Shown here one piece after another: positions 15,101-29,107 of a DNA stretch of 64,000 nt. The stretch is from Onchocerca lupi. Taxonomy: Eukaryota > Nematoda > Chromadorea > Rhabditida > Onchocercidae. The position numbers and the translations under genes are program-made. The stretch spans positions 112,334 to 176,333 of the forward strand of contig JAOVVO010000090.1 in the NCBI GenBank assembly GCA_028564675.1. Reading direction: 5' to 3'. Below the pieces are notes generated by a model, which did not search any database, was not told where the DNA came from, and was given only the letters and a program-made list of their open reading frames with translations. Position 1 is the first letter of the stretch. Each line of letters starts with the position of its first letter.

Positions 15101-15229
15101 ATATATGTACGCTGATGTTAAAAGAGCGTAGAGAAGGAAATAAGAGATGAAAAAAAAAAAAAAAAAAAAGCTTTTCAATAAAAGTACAAAAAAAGACATG
15201 CCATACAAAACACTTCCTCGTTGCAAGGG

Positions 15230-15262
15230 AAAGAGAGAGAGAGAGAGAGAGGAGAGAAGAGG
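15230..15262. repeat. (GA)n microsatellite
   Basis: A run of alternating G and A, then imperfect GGAGAGAAGAGGGAG. A similar shorter GA-rich run lies at about 11745-11775. Confidence 0.85.
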
Positions 15263-18200
15263 GAGAAAAATTTCTCGGAAAATATTTGGACATGAAGTTA
15301 AAACTTGGTGACAAAGCTAGAAAAGTCACTCGAAGTCATGGAAATATTGCTGATCGATAAGAAAAAGAAAGCTACAGAGTGTTCATGTCTAGAACAGAAA
15401 TTTAAAAGAAAAAAACAGATTAAAAATAAGCATATTTCACTATTCCTTTTTTTTAAGAAAAGAAAAAAGTCCAAGGACAACTTAAATGGCCAAGTTTTTG
15501 GAAAGAATACAGCCAAGGATTATACTTTTAGTGCTTTATTAATAATTACTTTGAAATTATTTTTCGCTTTCTTTTATTCTATTTATTTTAGTCTTCCTAT
15601 AAGCAGTTGATATAAAATTTTTGCCCGATAATCATCATATGAAATAAAAACTATTTGAGGGAAAGAAAAAAATGGAAATTTTTGGAATAAATTTTACAAA
15701 TTTGCTTTGATATTATCATAATTGCACGATTTTCTGAATTATTAGTTTTCTGAAAATTAGGAAAAAAGGCGAATATTTATCATTATCACTGCTGATTAAA
15801 ATAAGCAATATTCGCAAGTTGATCAAGAAGAAAATAATCAGTCAATGAATAAATCTTAATTTTCTCCCTTTCTTCTTTCTACCTATTTAAACCTAATTTC
15901 CATACAATTTCCGCATAATTAATGAAGACTTTTCATTAATTATACTTAGATTGTACGGAGCATTCAAATGACAAATAATGATTTCATTATTTATCGGTTA
16001 CAATTAATTAATTTTTTATTTACAGAAATTTAATTAACCAAAAAATTTTAACACTTTTTCAATCATGCATAAGAAATATTTAGATAATTTGTATTTTCTT
16101 CCACGAAAAAATTATTTTGTCTATTTTTCAGTATTTTTATGATAACGTAAATATTTCAGAATTTTGATCTTTATTTTAGTCCTTCCTTTTTTGTCCAAAA
16201 TACTTTGAAATTTGACATTTCCATAATATTTTTTAATTTTTATTTATGCAATAATATAAATAATAAATTTCTTTCATTTTTTAATCTATCATGAAATTTA
16301 GAATCACTAATGACTTATCGAATAAAAGGGCAGCGATATTTCTACTTTTTCATTGTAAATCTCAAATTGATTATATCACTAAGCAATGAATGAATTTTGC
16401 TTGCAAATATCAAATTATAAATCATGAAGAACTGCTTTAAATTTATTGATTATTAGCTACTGAAGTAAATGAATTACTATTACTAATTTTATTTTTAGAA
16501 TCCGAGAAATAAAGAGGAAATAAAGATGTATATTTATAATTAAATATATATCTTTCAATTAGTTATTACTTATTATACAAATCTTGTAATAAAAGTTATG
16601 ATAATTAATGCCATTACTAATTTCATGCAATTAATCAAGTATAAAAGTATGAATTTTATAAAATATATGATTTTAACGATATGATCTAATTTACATCACA
16701 TGAAAATAGGAATGATTTGATGATGTACAACATAATAAAAAAAAAAAAAATATTCGCCAAATTCAAACTTCCATAATAAATGACAAGTTATAATTATAAA
16801 TCCCTAGTTTAAAAGATCATAAATGATAAGATAAAATAATACTGAAATAATAAGTTAATAATATGCACTTACCTATTTAATTATTTGATTACTTATTGAA
16901 ACGAAGCATAAGCATACCTATTAATATATATATTTATATGTAATGTTGTTATCAACGGTTGCAGCAACTGTTTCTTTCTTTTCCTCTTTTTTTTTTCCGT
17001 TTTTTAAACTTTACTTTTCAATTTTATTTTCTGTGATTTATTATTGGAAGTTTCATTTCACAAAAGCTTACACAATTACTGTCTTTCTTTGCTTATTTTT
17101 ACTCTTTTTTTGTTGTTTCGAAAAAGAAAAAAAAGAAATTTGAAAAGATGGGGAAGTTGAAGCAGAACTGGAAAAAACATCAAAAAGGAAAAAAAAAAGA
17201 AAGCTGACAAAATTACGTGATGAGCAGACGAATGAAGAAAAGGAATGGAAAGGAGGAAGGTGGAAAAAAAGATCGAAAATTTATTTGCAAGTAAAAAAGT
17301 TGAATACATTAGTCACTTCGAAACAACTTAGAAAACCACGAAAAAAGTGGTGGTTTTTCTTTTTTTTTGTTGCGAACAAAAATCGAATTACTTTTGCTAT
17401 GAAACATATTTCCAATGCAATATATTACGGACTATTATGGATTTTGCAGAATATTTTTTATGCAAGCAATTGATGAATGCTGATTATAAATTTGAAAAAT
17501 ACGTTAAATTACGAAATATTCAAATGTTTTTGGTAATATAATCGATTCATTGAGATATTTTGAAATAGAATATAAAATGAAAGGTGGAAGCAATGATAAA
17601 GATTAATCATTAAATTAATTAAAAGAAATTACAATTATTATCATTATTTACATGATTAAAAGTGTCATTACTGCTCAGCATATTAGAATTTTTGGAGTTA
17701 CATTAATCGGGATAATATTCAAAATAATAGCTAGTGGTAGAATATTTTTCTAGAATATGTGAAATGTTCGATCTGATTTCAAAAATTATTTCCAAATGTT
17801 CTACTAAGTCTATTACGGAGATTTTTTATCACCAGCTATTAACATAATTACCAGACTTTATTCCTCTTTCTTTTCTTGTTCTTATATTATAATAATTAAG
17901 GTAAACTAATTAAATTCCATATAATTTTATCATCCATGCTTCTTGTTAATTCAGATGGTAGCTGAAAAATTCATATGTCAAAAGAAAATGAAGTGCATTT
18001 ATTTCTCAAGCATTCCCAATAATTTTAATCATCCAATTGAACAGAGCAAATTTGTTTAAACATACATAAATAAAACTGTATTATTAAGACGTAGATCACT
18101 TTCATACTAAATATATGTAAAACGTGTCATGGGACGACATAAATCTATTTTTCATTAAGTGTAAATAAACTATCATTGATAGACTTAAATTTCATTAAGC

Positions 18201-19418
18201 ACAAAATAAACAGTCATATTTTTGGGAAAAACTGAATAAAAAAAAAAAAGAAAAAAAAACGCCAAAAATTTGTGACTTTTCATGGAAATATAAACAAATT
18301 TTGTTTACCTTTAGCCAAATTATGAACAATAATAGCAGATAAAATTACGCTAAAAATACTAAAATATTATTTCTAATTTAAAAATCATCCATTCTTTATC
18401 AAGCATTGAGTAAAAATGAATGAAATAAATTTTTATACTATGTGTGTGTATAGATATATTCAATTTCACAAAAATTAAAAATATTAGGAATCAAATAAAA
18501 GTTTGAAAAAACAAGTGTTTGCTTTTCTTTTTACTTCAATGAAATCGAGTAGGCAATTAAATGATGCATCTTCATTTTAGGGAAATATATATGTCAGATG
18601 GAATTTCATTTGAATTAATACAAATTAAATAATAAAAATGATTGAAGCAATATTTATTTACACGTACAAATCACATTCATTAATAAGCATTTTTCACAAA
18701 GTGGAAATGAATTATATTCAGTGGCAAATGAATGTTTGTGGTTGCGTTCATTTCAAACACATATGATAAATCAAAAAAAAAAAAAGAAGAACAATTGATG
18801 TTCTTTTCATTGATTGCCTTGCAATATTCCGGATCATGCGAAACGAGCAATTCTTCCTTTTGAAAAATGGCTTGAAATTCGCAAAGTTCAGTGTTCGAGA
18901 AGACACATATATGTGTGTCAAATAGTAGGTCTGACATTCAATGGATGACAAATGATAGGACAATTAGATTAATATATCTTGGAAATTTGCAATGCAATGT
19001 TTGGTTGATTGAAAACGAGAAACTTTTGAAAAAATGATTCATCTAAATTATTAGTTCGATTACATACAGACTGTTAAAAAAAAAAAAAAAAAAATTCTTT
19101 TAAATGTAGTTATTGCTTCGCTTTTTTTTGGCATAAACTTTCTGATTCACCAAATTTAGAATAACGAAAATGAATGTATTCTGTCATTTTAGATTAAAAT
19201 TGATCAATACAAGGCAGTAAACGGTAATTATTTCAGATGAAGGAATACGGTAAGGGACTAGTTTGGCTTGATCAAATATTTTTGGTATATTTCCCGACTC
19301 TCTCAAAATATCGAAATATGAAGAAAATAATAAGAGATAGTCTGGAAAGAATTTTTTTAGGAGGCGAAAAGGATAATTATTTGTTTTTGCACTTGAAACC
19401 TGTTTTATTTCCATCACT

Positions 19419-19421
<3 letters not shown>

Positions 19422-19459
<38 letters not shown>
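19422..19459. repeat. Poly(A) tract of 38
   Basis: Uninterrupted A run followed by A-rich sequence with scattered G and C. It creates a lysine-rich open frame on the plus strand that is not a gene. It could be the tail scar of a retroposed copy, but no matching upstream sequence was recognised. Confidence 0.9.
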
Positions 19460-19461
<2 letters not shown>

Positions 19462-22400
19462 AAACGGAAAAAAAACGAAAAAAATGAAAAAAAATTCGAA
19501 ATAATCGCTTACCTTTTTTTTCAGATAATTTTTTTTTTCCTATTATTTTTTGGAAAGAAGAAGAAGATATGGATGAAATTTGTGATTTAATATGGAAAAT
19601 ATGAGAAAATATCTGGCTAAAAAATCTAAAGTGTTGAAACTGATCAATGCAACCAAAGAAATAGAAGTTGAAGAAAGGAATGCGAGAAGAGAAAAAAGAA
19701 AATAAAATGTATCATATTTTCTGGAAATTGAAAAAATTTGCAGATCAAAAGTATAGAAAACAAACAAATAGATATAATAAACAGAGAAAATAAGGAATGA
19801 ATGTTATTTTTCTGATTATTTGTTGAGTTTCGTTTTTTTTTTTCTTTTTTTTCTGCTTAGTTATTTTTTTAAAAAAAAGGTTAACGAATTGAAGTTTTAA
19901 TGAATTTAAAAGATTATTTCTTATCAAAATTTTTTTAAAAAACTTTACTATTAGTATCAGTCGTGAAATTTTTGCATTTTGTAAGAAACACTGAAGTAAA
20001 CTTACAGAGAAGGAAGCAAAGCTGTCAATAAGGTATGGTTCATTTGTTTGAGATTACTGCGGTGAATTTTTTTTTTTGGCAAATAGATGGCAAAACCGAA
20101 TGAGAGAAAAGAAGATAAAAATTATGAGAAAAACAAAATTTGAAAATTCTTTTAGCATTAAATTTTGTTAGAATTTTTCTGCTTGAACTAAAAAGTTTGT
20201 TTTTTCATTGTGGCGATAAATGCTAAATGCTAGAGATGTGAGTTGAAGCTAATTGTCAAAGAATGGTGAGATATTTTAGTTTAGAATTTTTGACATAAGT
20301 AAATTGAGAAGTTTCAACTTTTTTCCAGGAAATATCGATCGATCTAAGAAGAGAAAGAAATATCATGCAACAAGAGAAATACGAAAGAAAAATCGAGAAA
20401 GAAAAATCAGAACAGATTAAATGATAACAGCATCGTTACAGAAAACGATCAAAAGATGATATGATTCGTGTGATCTAAAGATCAGATGGTTCGTCATTGA
20501 AGGTTTCTGATGACTAAATACTTGAAGTGGGATTGTCGATTGATCGGATTATTGATTTCACAGTTTCTCAAATTTTCCCAACATATGTTCATATATGTAA
20601 ATAAAATAAATAAATTATGGATTTGTTTGTTTCATTTGATAAAAATTGAAATTGCAAACGGTAAAATCAAAAGCAAATCTATCAAATTACCATTAAATTA
20701 AAATTAATTAAAATCAGCCTATTAAATTATGGTTTTATTCATTGTAATATTATTGTTCAAATGATAAGTTAATGATTTTTTCAAAAGAAAATATCATATA
20801 TATATGAGAATGAGAAAGACTCTTAACACTTTATTTTATTGAAAGTAATCGATCATAGAAAACATTGATAAGAATGATGTGATGATGATAATAGATGATT
20901 ATAAAGATGATAACAATGATGAAATCATATTGATCATGACGATAATGATAAGATGACGCTGATGAATACAGTAAACATTTCATTGAATGAACCATCTTCT
21001 GATATGGTCTTCATTACTGCATTTGCTTGAATTGAAAAAAATTAAAATTGGAAACGATAGAGTCGAAGAAAAATTATATTCATTGTCCTACTTAAGCCCA
21101 ATTATTCAGTGTAATATCATTGAGATGATAACAAATTAATGACTTTTTTTGTGAACGAAAATAACAAAAAACAGGATATCGTGAAGAAGTGACGGAAGGA
21201 ACAATTTCTGTCAAAGAATGCAAATTTTCTTAATTATTCACAAAATTTTAGATCAAATATATTGTATCAAAATCAAATATATTGTATCGAAAATGGAAAA
21301 ATACTAATAATTATAATTATTACTGTTATTTTAATAAATAATTCCATACTTTTGCTTTAAATTTCAAATAGTATCGAGGACTTTGTTCAATTTTTCAATC
21401 AAAATTTATTAACTGTTAGAGAAGTTTATCGATGAAGAATAAATCCTTAGATTATGGCTGTTATCAAAAAAAGAAAAAAAGCTTAAAAGTTGAAAAAAAA
21501 TCATCGATCGAAGGAAGTAATGCGTGGACGGATATAATTATAGCAGATGGAAATTTTATATTTAAATAACTGATTGGGAAGATTGAAGGCAGGAGGGGGA
21601 ATTTTCATATAGAAAATGAAAAATTAATGTTTGAAAAGACATATGATTTATTTTGAATAAAATTTTATAAGTATTGCTATTAAATTTCATGGATTGTAAA
21701 ATGTCCTGTATTTATCCGCTTTCAATATGATACACATATGGGTGGAAAAATGAGAAAACAAAAGATGCTAAAAATAACTAGAAAAATTTATTGTTTGATA
21801 GATTTATGTGAATTTATTTATCTTTCAAGAAGCTATTTATTATTAAATTATGGAAAATGCTTAAATAAATTTTTGAATAGCACTTTACAGTATTAAAAAA
21901 GGAAGGAAAAAATTTGCTCCGAAAAAAGCTTTTCAATTTAATGTTTTTTTTCATAAATTAAAAGCCTTTTGCGAAATATTTTTAATTATATATATGTATA
22001 CGATTGACAGTTTTTCGAACACGACTTTAAACTTTTTCATATTGAATAATTTTTCTACTCTGCGAAAAAGTTTAAAATTGTATTCGAAAAAATTGCCAGT
22101 TCCATATATACAATAAAAAAGAATTTTTTTAGTGCAAGTTTTTCTCAAAAAAGCGAAAAAATAAAGGGACATATTTTATTAAATACTGGAATAAGTTCTA
22201 ATTATCAAATTTAAGCTGAAATTCCATATCAGTTTTCCATGTTTTCTTTTGTTTGCTGGCATCAGTGACAACAAATTTATTATAATTTCAATTTTTTTTT
22301 TATTTTTTTTTTTTGATAGAGTTCTGTACTTGTTTATTGTGTAAATTTTTTAAGGAAAAGTTGAAACATCAAAAAAAAAAAATAATGAGATAACGTGTAG

Positions 22401-24889
22401 TAGTAAAATAAAACATTCGAATAGATAGACTTGGACAAATAAAATGAGCGGATAAAAAAATAGATAAATTAATAAATTTGAGAAGTAAAAATAAATTAAT
22501 TTATTTAATTCATTTATGGCATCTGAAAAGAAAGCAAAAAAAAAGGAGGATGATGAATGCATTGGAAATCAGTAATTTTCGAGAAATTTTGCCGAAAAGA
22601 ACTAAATTTTGTTACTCTTTCTATGACTTTTTTTTCTTCCATTTAATTGAATTTGAATTATTTTAAAAATACAAATTTCTAATTGTAAAATTTTTGCAAT
22701 ACTTGTCGTATTGAATCATTTTTTACTGCGAAAATTTTGAAGCATAAAAGACAGAAAGAATGGAAAAAAATTTTTGAAAATAAAATAAAACTATTCTAAA
22801 AAATGGAAATAATGAGTAAATGAAAAATTTCAATCCTTTTTTTTCCTTCCATTTTCATTCTGTTTATTTTTTTGCTGATATAATAAGAAACTAAACACTA
22901 TTTTATAATTGGCAAGCAGCAAAAGCATTTTGCTGCCTTCTAAGAATAGAAAATACAAAACTTTTTTTCGAAAAAAAAAGATTAGAAGGATTTTTTTTTT
23001 TGCTTTTTTCTTTTTTTCAATTCTTAAATGATATTGAAAATCAGACTAAGATGCAATGCTGATTATAATAGCTATAATCATTGCAATAATTACAAGTAAT
23101 CATTGGTGATATCATAAGAAATCGTACCTGGAATGGATAAAAAGAGCTAAATTCCGGATATTTTTTCTACCGAAATATAATCGAAATTCTTTCTTTCAAA
23201 AATTTGATTTTCTTTACATTTTATCCATTTTCATGATTTATAAACAAATGTCTTAGCATGAAATGAAATTGGAAATTATATAAATTCTTATAAATTTGGA
23301 AAAAGAATTTGCTAAACGAAATTTGTCTTCAGAAATAATCAAATAAACAAAAAAAATGAATTGGGAAAAAGAATGAACAAAAAAAAGGAATAAGCAATGA
23401 AAAGAAAGTAAAATTTGTAGATTATTATTTCATGGTTTCAAAGAATGAGTTATGAATTATTGCAAATCATTTCAACAGTTTTATGATAGATTTAGTGATT
23501 GTGATAATCATACTATAAATTAAAGAAATGGAATAGTCTTTACCAATTGATCTTAAATTATGCAATAAATATGGAAATTTAGATATCAAATGAAATTCCT
23601 TCTTGATAATTCACTTTATTATGCAAGAGAATTGACATTATTTTTCGTCACTTGAAATTCTTGAAAGAAAAAATTCGGCTTATAAGGCGTCCCATAAAAT
23701 TCATTTATTTTTTCCTCAATCCGAATCAGAAATGAACTAGAAAAGCACATTCTAACAAAAGATTAGCAATTAATTAAAAAAATCATTAATGGACATTAAT
23801 TGTAATATTATTACCGTAAAGCGAATTATTTTGCTTAAAAATAATATGTTAATGATTCTCTTTCATCATGTAAGATACTATTAAATTAATCAACTAATTT
23901 TTAGATTTAGAATCAGTTCCCGACTCAAATTATACTTTAAAATTTCCGAACGAATAAAAAAATATACTGTTAATGATATTATATACATCATTTCATAAAC
24001 ATCAGTAAAAAACAATTTCTATATTTGGTGCAATTTTCACAATATTATTTTTCTGCATTTACAATCAGCTTCACTTGACACTTTTTTCTTTCTTTTTCTT
24101 TCTTTTTTTTTTTATTTATTTTTTTTTCTGAAATTCTAAGCAAAATTTGCTTCAATAATCTGCATGGACATTACAGTTGTATCTTTGTTTATAACTATCA
24201 ATTTCTATTTCCCATTCAATCCAATTAATTTCTTATGATACAAAATATATGTAATTTTGATAAAATAAAATATGAAATCATTGTGTTGCAGTATTGTATT
24301 GGTTAATTCCAAATGCAATGCATTGAATAGAATATTAATTGGTTTTCGAGATTTCTTGCATTCTTTAATGTTATATAATGAAAGCATCGCATTCAAATTA
24401 CGTGCAAATTTTGTTGTTGCAAACGAAAATATTTGGTATTGGAAGGTTTTATTGATGGACTGGATGTGGACAATACATCGGTATTCAAATAAAATAGGGC
24501 TATTAGAATTGAAATGGAGTAATAACAGTGTTTAAGTGAGCAAAAAAGTAGCAGAATAAATCGTTATTGAAGCATCATATGGATTCAAGGGATATTTCAT
24601 GGCCGATGACATACCTTTTTATAGAGAGGAATGCGACATGCGCGTGGTTATGTGACTAGAAGATTCGCATATAAATGAGCTTACGATTTTTGGCTTTTGA
24701 AGTTAAGCTTTGTGATCATAAACAAATATAGCTTTGTGAACAAAAGGAACTATTTTATATTTTACAACACATTTGGATTAAGGTTGCAGATTTTGATAAT
24801 TTTTAACAATAAGATTAGGAATTTTTTATGAGATGAACAGATTTACATGTTTTGCAACCCGTTGAACAGTACACAAAACATTAATCCTT

Positions 24890-24975
24890 GCAACATTCCA
24901 GACAATTGACATGTTTTACGACTCTTTAGACAACTGACATTTTTTATGATTCTCTAGACAATCCACATGAATTCT
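24890..24975. repeat. Degenerate roughly 35-bp tandem repeat, three copies
   Basis: The core (A/T)AGACAA(T/C)TGACATGTTTTACGA-like sequence recurs three times, with AGACAA starting near 24899, 24936 and 24955 and decayed spacers between. Confidence 0.5.
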
Positions 24976-25429
24976 ATTAACAGATAGGAAGATAGGAGAA
25001 CAATGATGATTCATTGTACCAGATGCGGATCAGTAATTCATTTGACTAAGAAATAATATAAATTTCTCTTATACAAACACTTTGATTATTCCAATTACCG
25101 TCGATAAATAAGCATAATTTCAATCATTTTTACATGAAGAATCTTGCGATTAATGAGCAAAAACTATTTGTTGTAGTGTTTTAGGTGAAATGTTGAGATC
25201 TCGATGTTGGGATTTATAATCATATTTATATTATAAAAATTTAGGCTTCCGATTAAAGGAAATGAATCCATTCAGGGGAAAAAATTTGGGGATTATAGTG
25301 AAAAGAATTTTCTTTTATATTTTATTTTGGTTAGTGGTTATTTCTTGACCATTCTTATCTGTAAAAGAAGTTTGAGGAATAAGTATAATTTTTTTTAGCT
25401 ACAACTTGTTTTCTCTGCGAAAATTTAAG

Positions 25430-26985
25430 CCATGATGGACAAGAAATAGAGTGAATCAAATTAAAGTTCAATTTGATGCTGATTACCATAGTCAATAGTA
25501 CAAAAACATTTATACAATAACAGTAATTTCCAGTGTATCGCCAATTCCGATGGTTTTCCTTCTTTCATTTCCGCAGTTTCATCAAATTTATGTTTCAATT
25601 GCTTTGCTGATTTCTTTTCTCGTTGACTTTGGTTATTTTTAATATGGATTGCATTGCGAATACTGAGTAATTTTTCTGATACTGGAAGTGCGTACATTTT
25701 GAAAGTATGAATCGGTTCTTTCTCTTTTTGGATCGTAAAAAGCATCGTGAATTAATTCATTTAATTTACAAGGCTCTAACTGATCATTCAAAATACTTCA
25801 TTGATGCTCAATCTCTGGTGTAGCATTCTTAGTCCATTGAAGTTGAGCTTCTTTGCTTCATCACTTTTTAATTCAAACTCAGATAATTTCCCGTGAATTC
25901 ATTAAACAGGCTTGTCTTACTAATTATAAAGTTTATAAATTTCGTACGTTCGATCACTTATAATCTTGGTTGAATTACATTTTGTTGATCTCCAGATATT
26001 TCCTTAATTGATTGCTTCATTGTTCGATATTGTCTCTACTTTATCCTCTTCTTCAGTACGTGTATTCGACAGAATATCGAATTTATTATTAGACTTACAC
26101 TTATATTCTATGCCATTTTAGTATCCAAAATTTCTTCGATGCTAATTCCCTTGAAATATCACGCGGCTTGTTTTTTTAATTACTCTGAATGAATAATTTG
26201 TATTGGTTTTAATTCCACTTTGAGATGATCAAATGCGCTCTTCTGTTTCTTGTTCATTGCTTTATGCTGTTGGAAAAAAAAAGTTGATTCTAAGAAGTTC
26301 AAATCTTTGATCAGATAAAATTCCTTGTATAGAATTTCAAGTTCATTCTTTGCCTTAACATATTTACTTTGCAGTGCACCATATCATCCATGGAACGTAA
26401 TTGACATTTTGATTCCCAAATCTAATTTACAGGTTGCAACTGCCACTTCGGATTTGACATTTCTTCGTCTTGATATCCATTTGCATGTTCAGATTTCGTA
26501 TCTTAATATTTTAATCATTGTCAACTTTAATGATTCTGTCCGTTCATAGCTGCAATCAGTTTTGTTTTCAGCCCATTATTTGTGGTTTTAATTGTCCCTA
26601 CTGCATACACTTCAATCTTCCATTTTTTTCATCTTATTTTCAGCTTCTTGTCGTGCATATTGTAAATCATCCATGAGTTCCCAGATTTGTGCTAATGATT
26701 CTTTATACATTTTATTTAATTTCACTTCTTTTTTCTTTGTCAAAATTTCCTCAAACTGGTATAAGGATTCTTTGCATAATTTCAACTCATTGCGTAATTC
26801 GTTGGTTATTCATGCAACATTGGTTTTGATTCTCAACTTAACGATCCTGCCTGCCCCTTTATTCAGAATCTATTGTTTTTGTCCATACAACATTGGATTT
26901 GAGTTTTCGATTTGGTATGCTTTCTTTGGAATTTTCATTTTCGATTATAGCCAGCTGTTCATCCCTTTGTAGAGAACATCATAAT
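25430..26985 (-). pseudogene. Decayed coding-like DNA, probably continuation of the retroelement relic
   Basis: Minus-strand translation gives patches of Lys/Glu/Gln-rich, helix-forming sequence broken by stops and frameshifts. One is a coiled-coil-like block at about 26980-26640 containing ESLAQIWELMDDLQYARQE; another is an open frame of 94 codons at 25745-25461. They follow the zinc-knuckle segment directly on the same strand, which suggests one decayed element. I do not recognise protease, reverse transcriptase or integrase motifs, and no long terminal repeats were found. The coiled-coil part could instead come from an unrelated decayed gene. Confidence 0.4.
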
Positions 26986-26989
26986 TTGC

Positions 26990-27560
26990 CATTTCATTCG
27001 ATCTTTTCACATCGATTATTGAATTAATTAAAATTGTTGAGTTCATTTCTTCTTTGATTGAAACAGCGGTCTGTGAACTATCCTTTTATTTGATGTGGCA
27101 CAAAACGCAGTCTTGTGTAAATCTTTGCAGTGAAAACACAATTATTTCCATTTATTGCAATTATTGAATACATCAACTGTTTGAAAACAATTGATGCATG
27201 TGTCATCTTTCCTCAAACATCCTATTCGTTGTTTGAGAGTGGGAAAAGTTTGACACTCGTTATCCCAGTGATCCTTATTACAGAATGTGCAGGTGCAGGA
27301 TCTTCTTTTTTACTAACTTACACTGGATCTTCTTTCTGTTTGAATTTGGCTTAAGGCCGCTAGATTTTGTTTGGTTTATGATAGCTAAGGTAGAAATTTC
27401 TCATTTAATCGGCTTGGCTTTTTTTTGTTTTTTTAATTGATGGATCCTTTTTCTCCACAAAGAATTTGGCTTTTAATCATTTCTTCATTCCTTACAAATG
27501 TAAATCTTTGCTTTGCTTTTACCTGTTCGGATGACATTTTCAAATTAGGTTTCATAAAGT
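26990..27560 (-). pseudogene. BEL/Pao-type retrotransposon gag relic with zinc knuckles
   Basis: Read on the minus strand, 27310-27070 contains three zinc-knuckle-like modules in a row: CTFCNKDHWDNEC (CX2CX3HX4C), CINCFQTVDVFNNC (His position lost), and CFHCKDLHKTAFC. Between them lies the family-like segment FPTLKQRIGCLRKDD. An in-frame TAA separates modules two and three, and more stops and shifts flank them, so the copy is dead. Triple knuckles of this form, separated by LKQRI.xLRK-type sequence, are characteristic of the gag C-terminus of BEL/Pao LTR retrotransposons, which are common in nematodes. The assignment to BEL/Pao is from recalled family features. Confidence 0.75.
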
Positions 27561-28289
27561 TTTAGCAATTAGTTAAAATTGATTCTTTCGACAATGTTTA
27601 ATCAATATATAAAGCATGAAGTAAAACTGTTTATGAACCTATTTCTGAGGAAAGTTGATTGATGCTTCGAAGCTTATAGTCGGCTTCTAATATCACCATT
27701 AAGGAAAAGCAAAAGAAAAAAAAAGACTAATATAAAAATTATCAAGATGGCTATAGTATCACAAAACTAAATTAGAATTTAGGTATCGAAAACGGTAATT
27801 GAATGAGTAAAATTAAAAAAATAAAAGATTTGGGTTATAACAATGTCTGAATAACATCGAAATTTCTTTGAAAACACTAATATTATCATTATTATCTGTC
27901 AATTCTAGAAAAAAAAAAAATCGAACTTTTTGTTTTTTTCCAACAAATTAAGTTTGCATAATTATGACCATTTCTGCAACGATTAATTTCTTCTTTTTTT
28001 TTGAAAAAAACTTTCGGATAATATGTATGCATTAGCTATTGTTTCGATATTTTCCAATGATCATTAATTATTTACTCTTTTATAGAAAACAATATGCTAC
28101 GATTTTTTTTTATTAAAATTTGAAATATTTTTTTTTAGAAAGTGAAATTTAAATTAAGACGAACTAAGATAAGACAGATGAATAAATGAATGATGATATT
28201 TGCACAGCTTCTTAAGCATTTTCTTAAATTTATTTTTTATGGCATTATATCATTTTCAACATTAATTAGCATCTGATTTATGACATACA

Positions 28290-28340
28290 CACAAACAAAC
28301 ACACACACACACACACACACACATGCACACATACACATAT

Positions 28341-28380
<40 letters not shown>

Positions 28381-28425
28381 TAACATACATATATACATAC
28401 ACACATACATCCATACATACATACA
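28290..28425. repeat. (CA)n microsatellite followed by (CATA)n
   Basis: Two long CA blocks interrupted by ATGCACACATACACATATG pass into ACATACATA-type repeats. Thr/His or Val/Cys repeats predicted from the two strands are artefacts of this tract. Confidence 0.95.
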
Positions 28426-29107
28426 ATTGTTAACAAGCATTCTGCTTGTAGTGTATTTCGAGTATTATTAAATATTTCTTGCTAATTTTTCGCTTGAATT
28501 TTAAAAAAAAATGGCAAAATAAAGAAATATAAATAATGTAGAGCTATAGAAAATCTAAAATTCAAAATCTAAATCAAAAAAAAAATATTTTAAACTTTGA
28601 AACAAAAAAATAAGCAGGTTTAGATTGTACAATATTTTCCATAAAATCCGTCATGAACCGTCATAAATTTCTATTTATTCGAGAAATCGCAAAATGATAG
28701 GGTTGAGAAATGGAAAGTTCAAGAAGATTGGAAAGATAATATTCAAATTTGTGATTTGAAAAGTGCTCGAGGAAGCTTAACTATCCTTCTTGATCTCTAA
28801 TTATGCTGAACAGGATTAAATGAGTCATATTCATTGATCAGTTATTAAATATCAATAGTAATTTCAGCACAGCCGAATAGCGATGAACAGCTTAATGTTA
28901 AGTGTATTTCGAAAATGCAACTTTATCACATACATAGGCAACGCAGATGAATTACACATATCGGAAAAATCCAACAATCAAACGATAAAGAAATATCACT
29001 GCCCGTAGCAATTTTCATAGTGATCCATCATTGTAATCTTCAAATGTTTGTAAATCACTGTGCAAAGTTGGTTTGATAACTCTACAGTTCCTTTGATTTT
29101 ACTTCAT

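Larger units (their letters stand above)
6680..24890. other. Gene-poor AT-rich spacer upstream of rootletin
   Basis: No exon chain, conserved motif or RNA gene could be recognised on either strand. Open frames here are short, start in low-complexity DNA and read as Phe/Lys/Ile-rich translations of A and T runs. The contents that can be named are homopolymers, GA-rich runs, short direct repeats and the degenerate tandem arrays listed separately. Small isolated exons or noncoding RNAs could be missed by eye. The spacer lies between two divergent genes, rootletin and the zinc-finger gene, and so contains both upstream regions. Confidence 0.6.

Noticed and set aside
19237..19590. 117-codon plus-strand frame as a gene
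   Set aside because: A third of it is a lysine run from a poly(A) tract, with no recognisable domain.
24205..24535. Overlapping frames on both strands as a small gene
   Set aside because: No recognisable motif; close to the retroelement relic and most likely decayed or random.
28290..28425. CRISPR-like array
   Set aside because: The repeats are dinucleotide and tetranucleotide microsatellites without spacers, and the genome is eukaryotic.
28237..28471. Thr/His and Val/Cys repeat proteins on either strand
   Set aside because: Both are translations of a (CA)n microsatellite.
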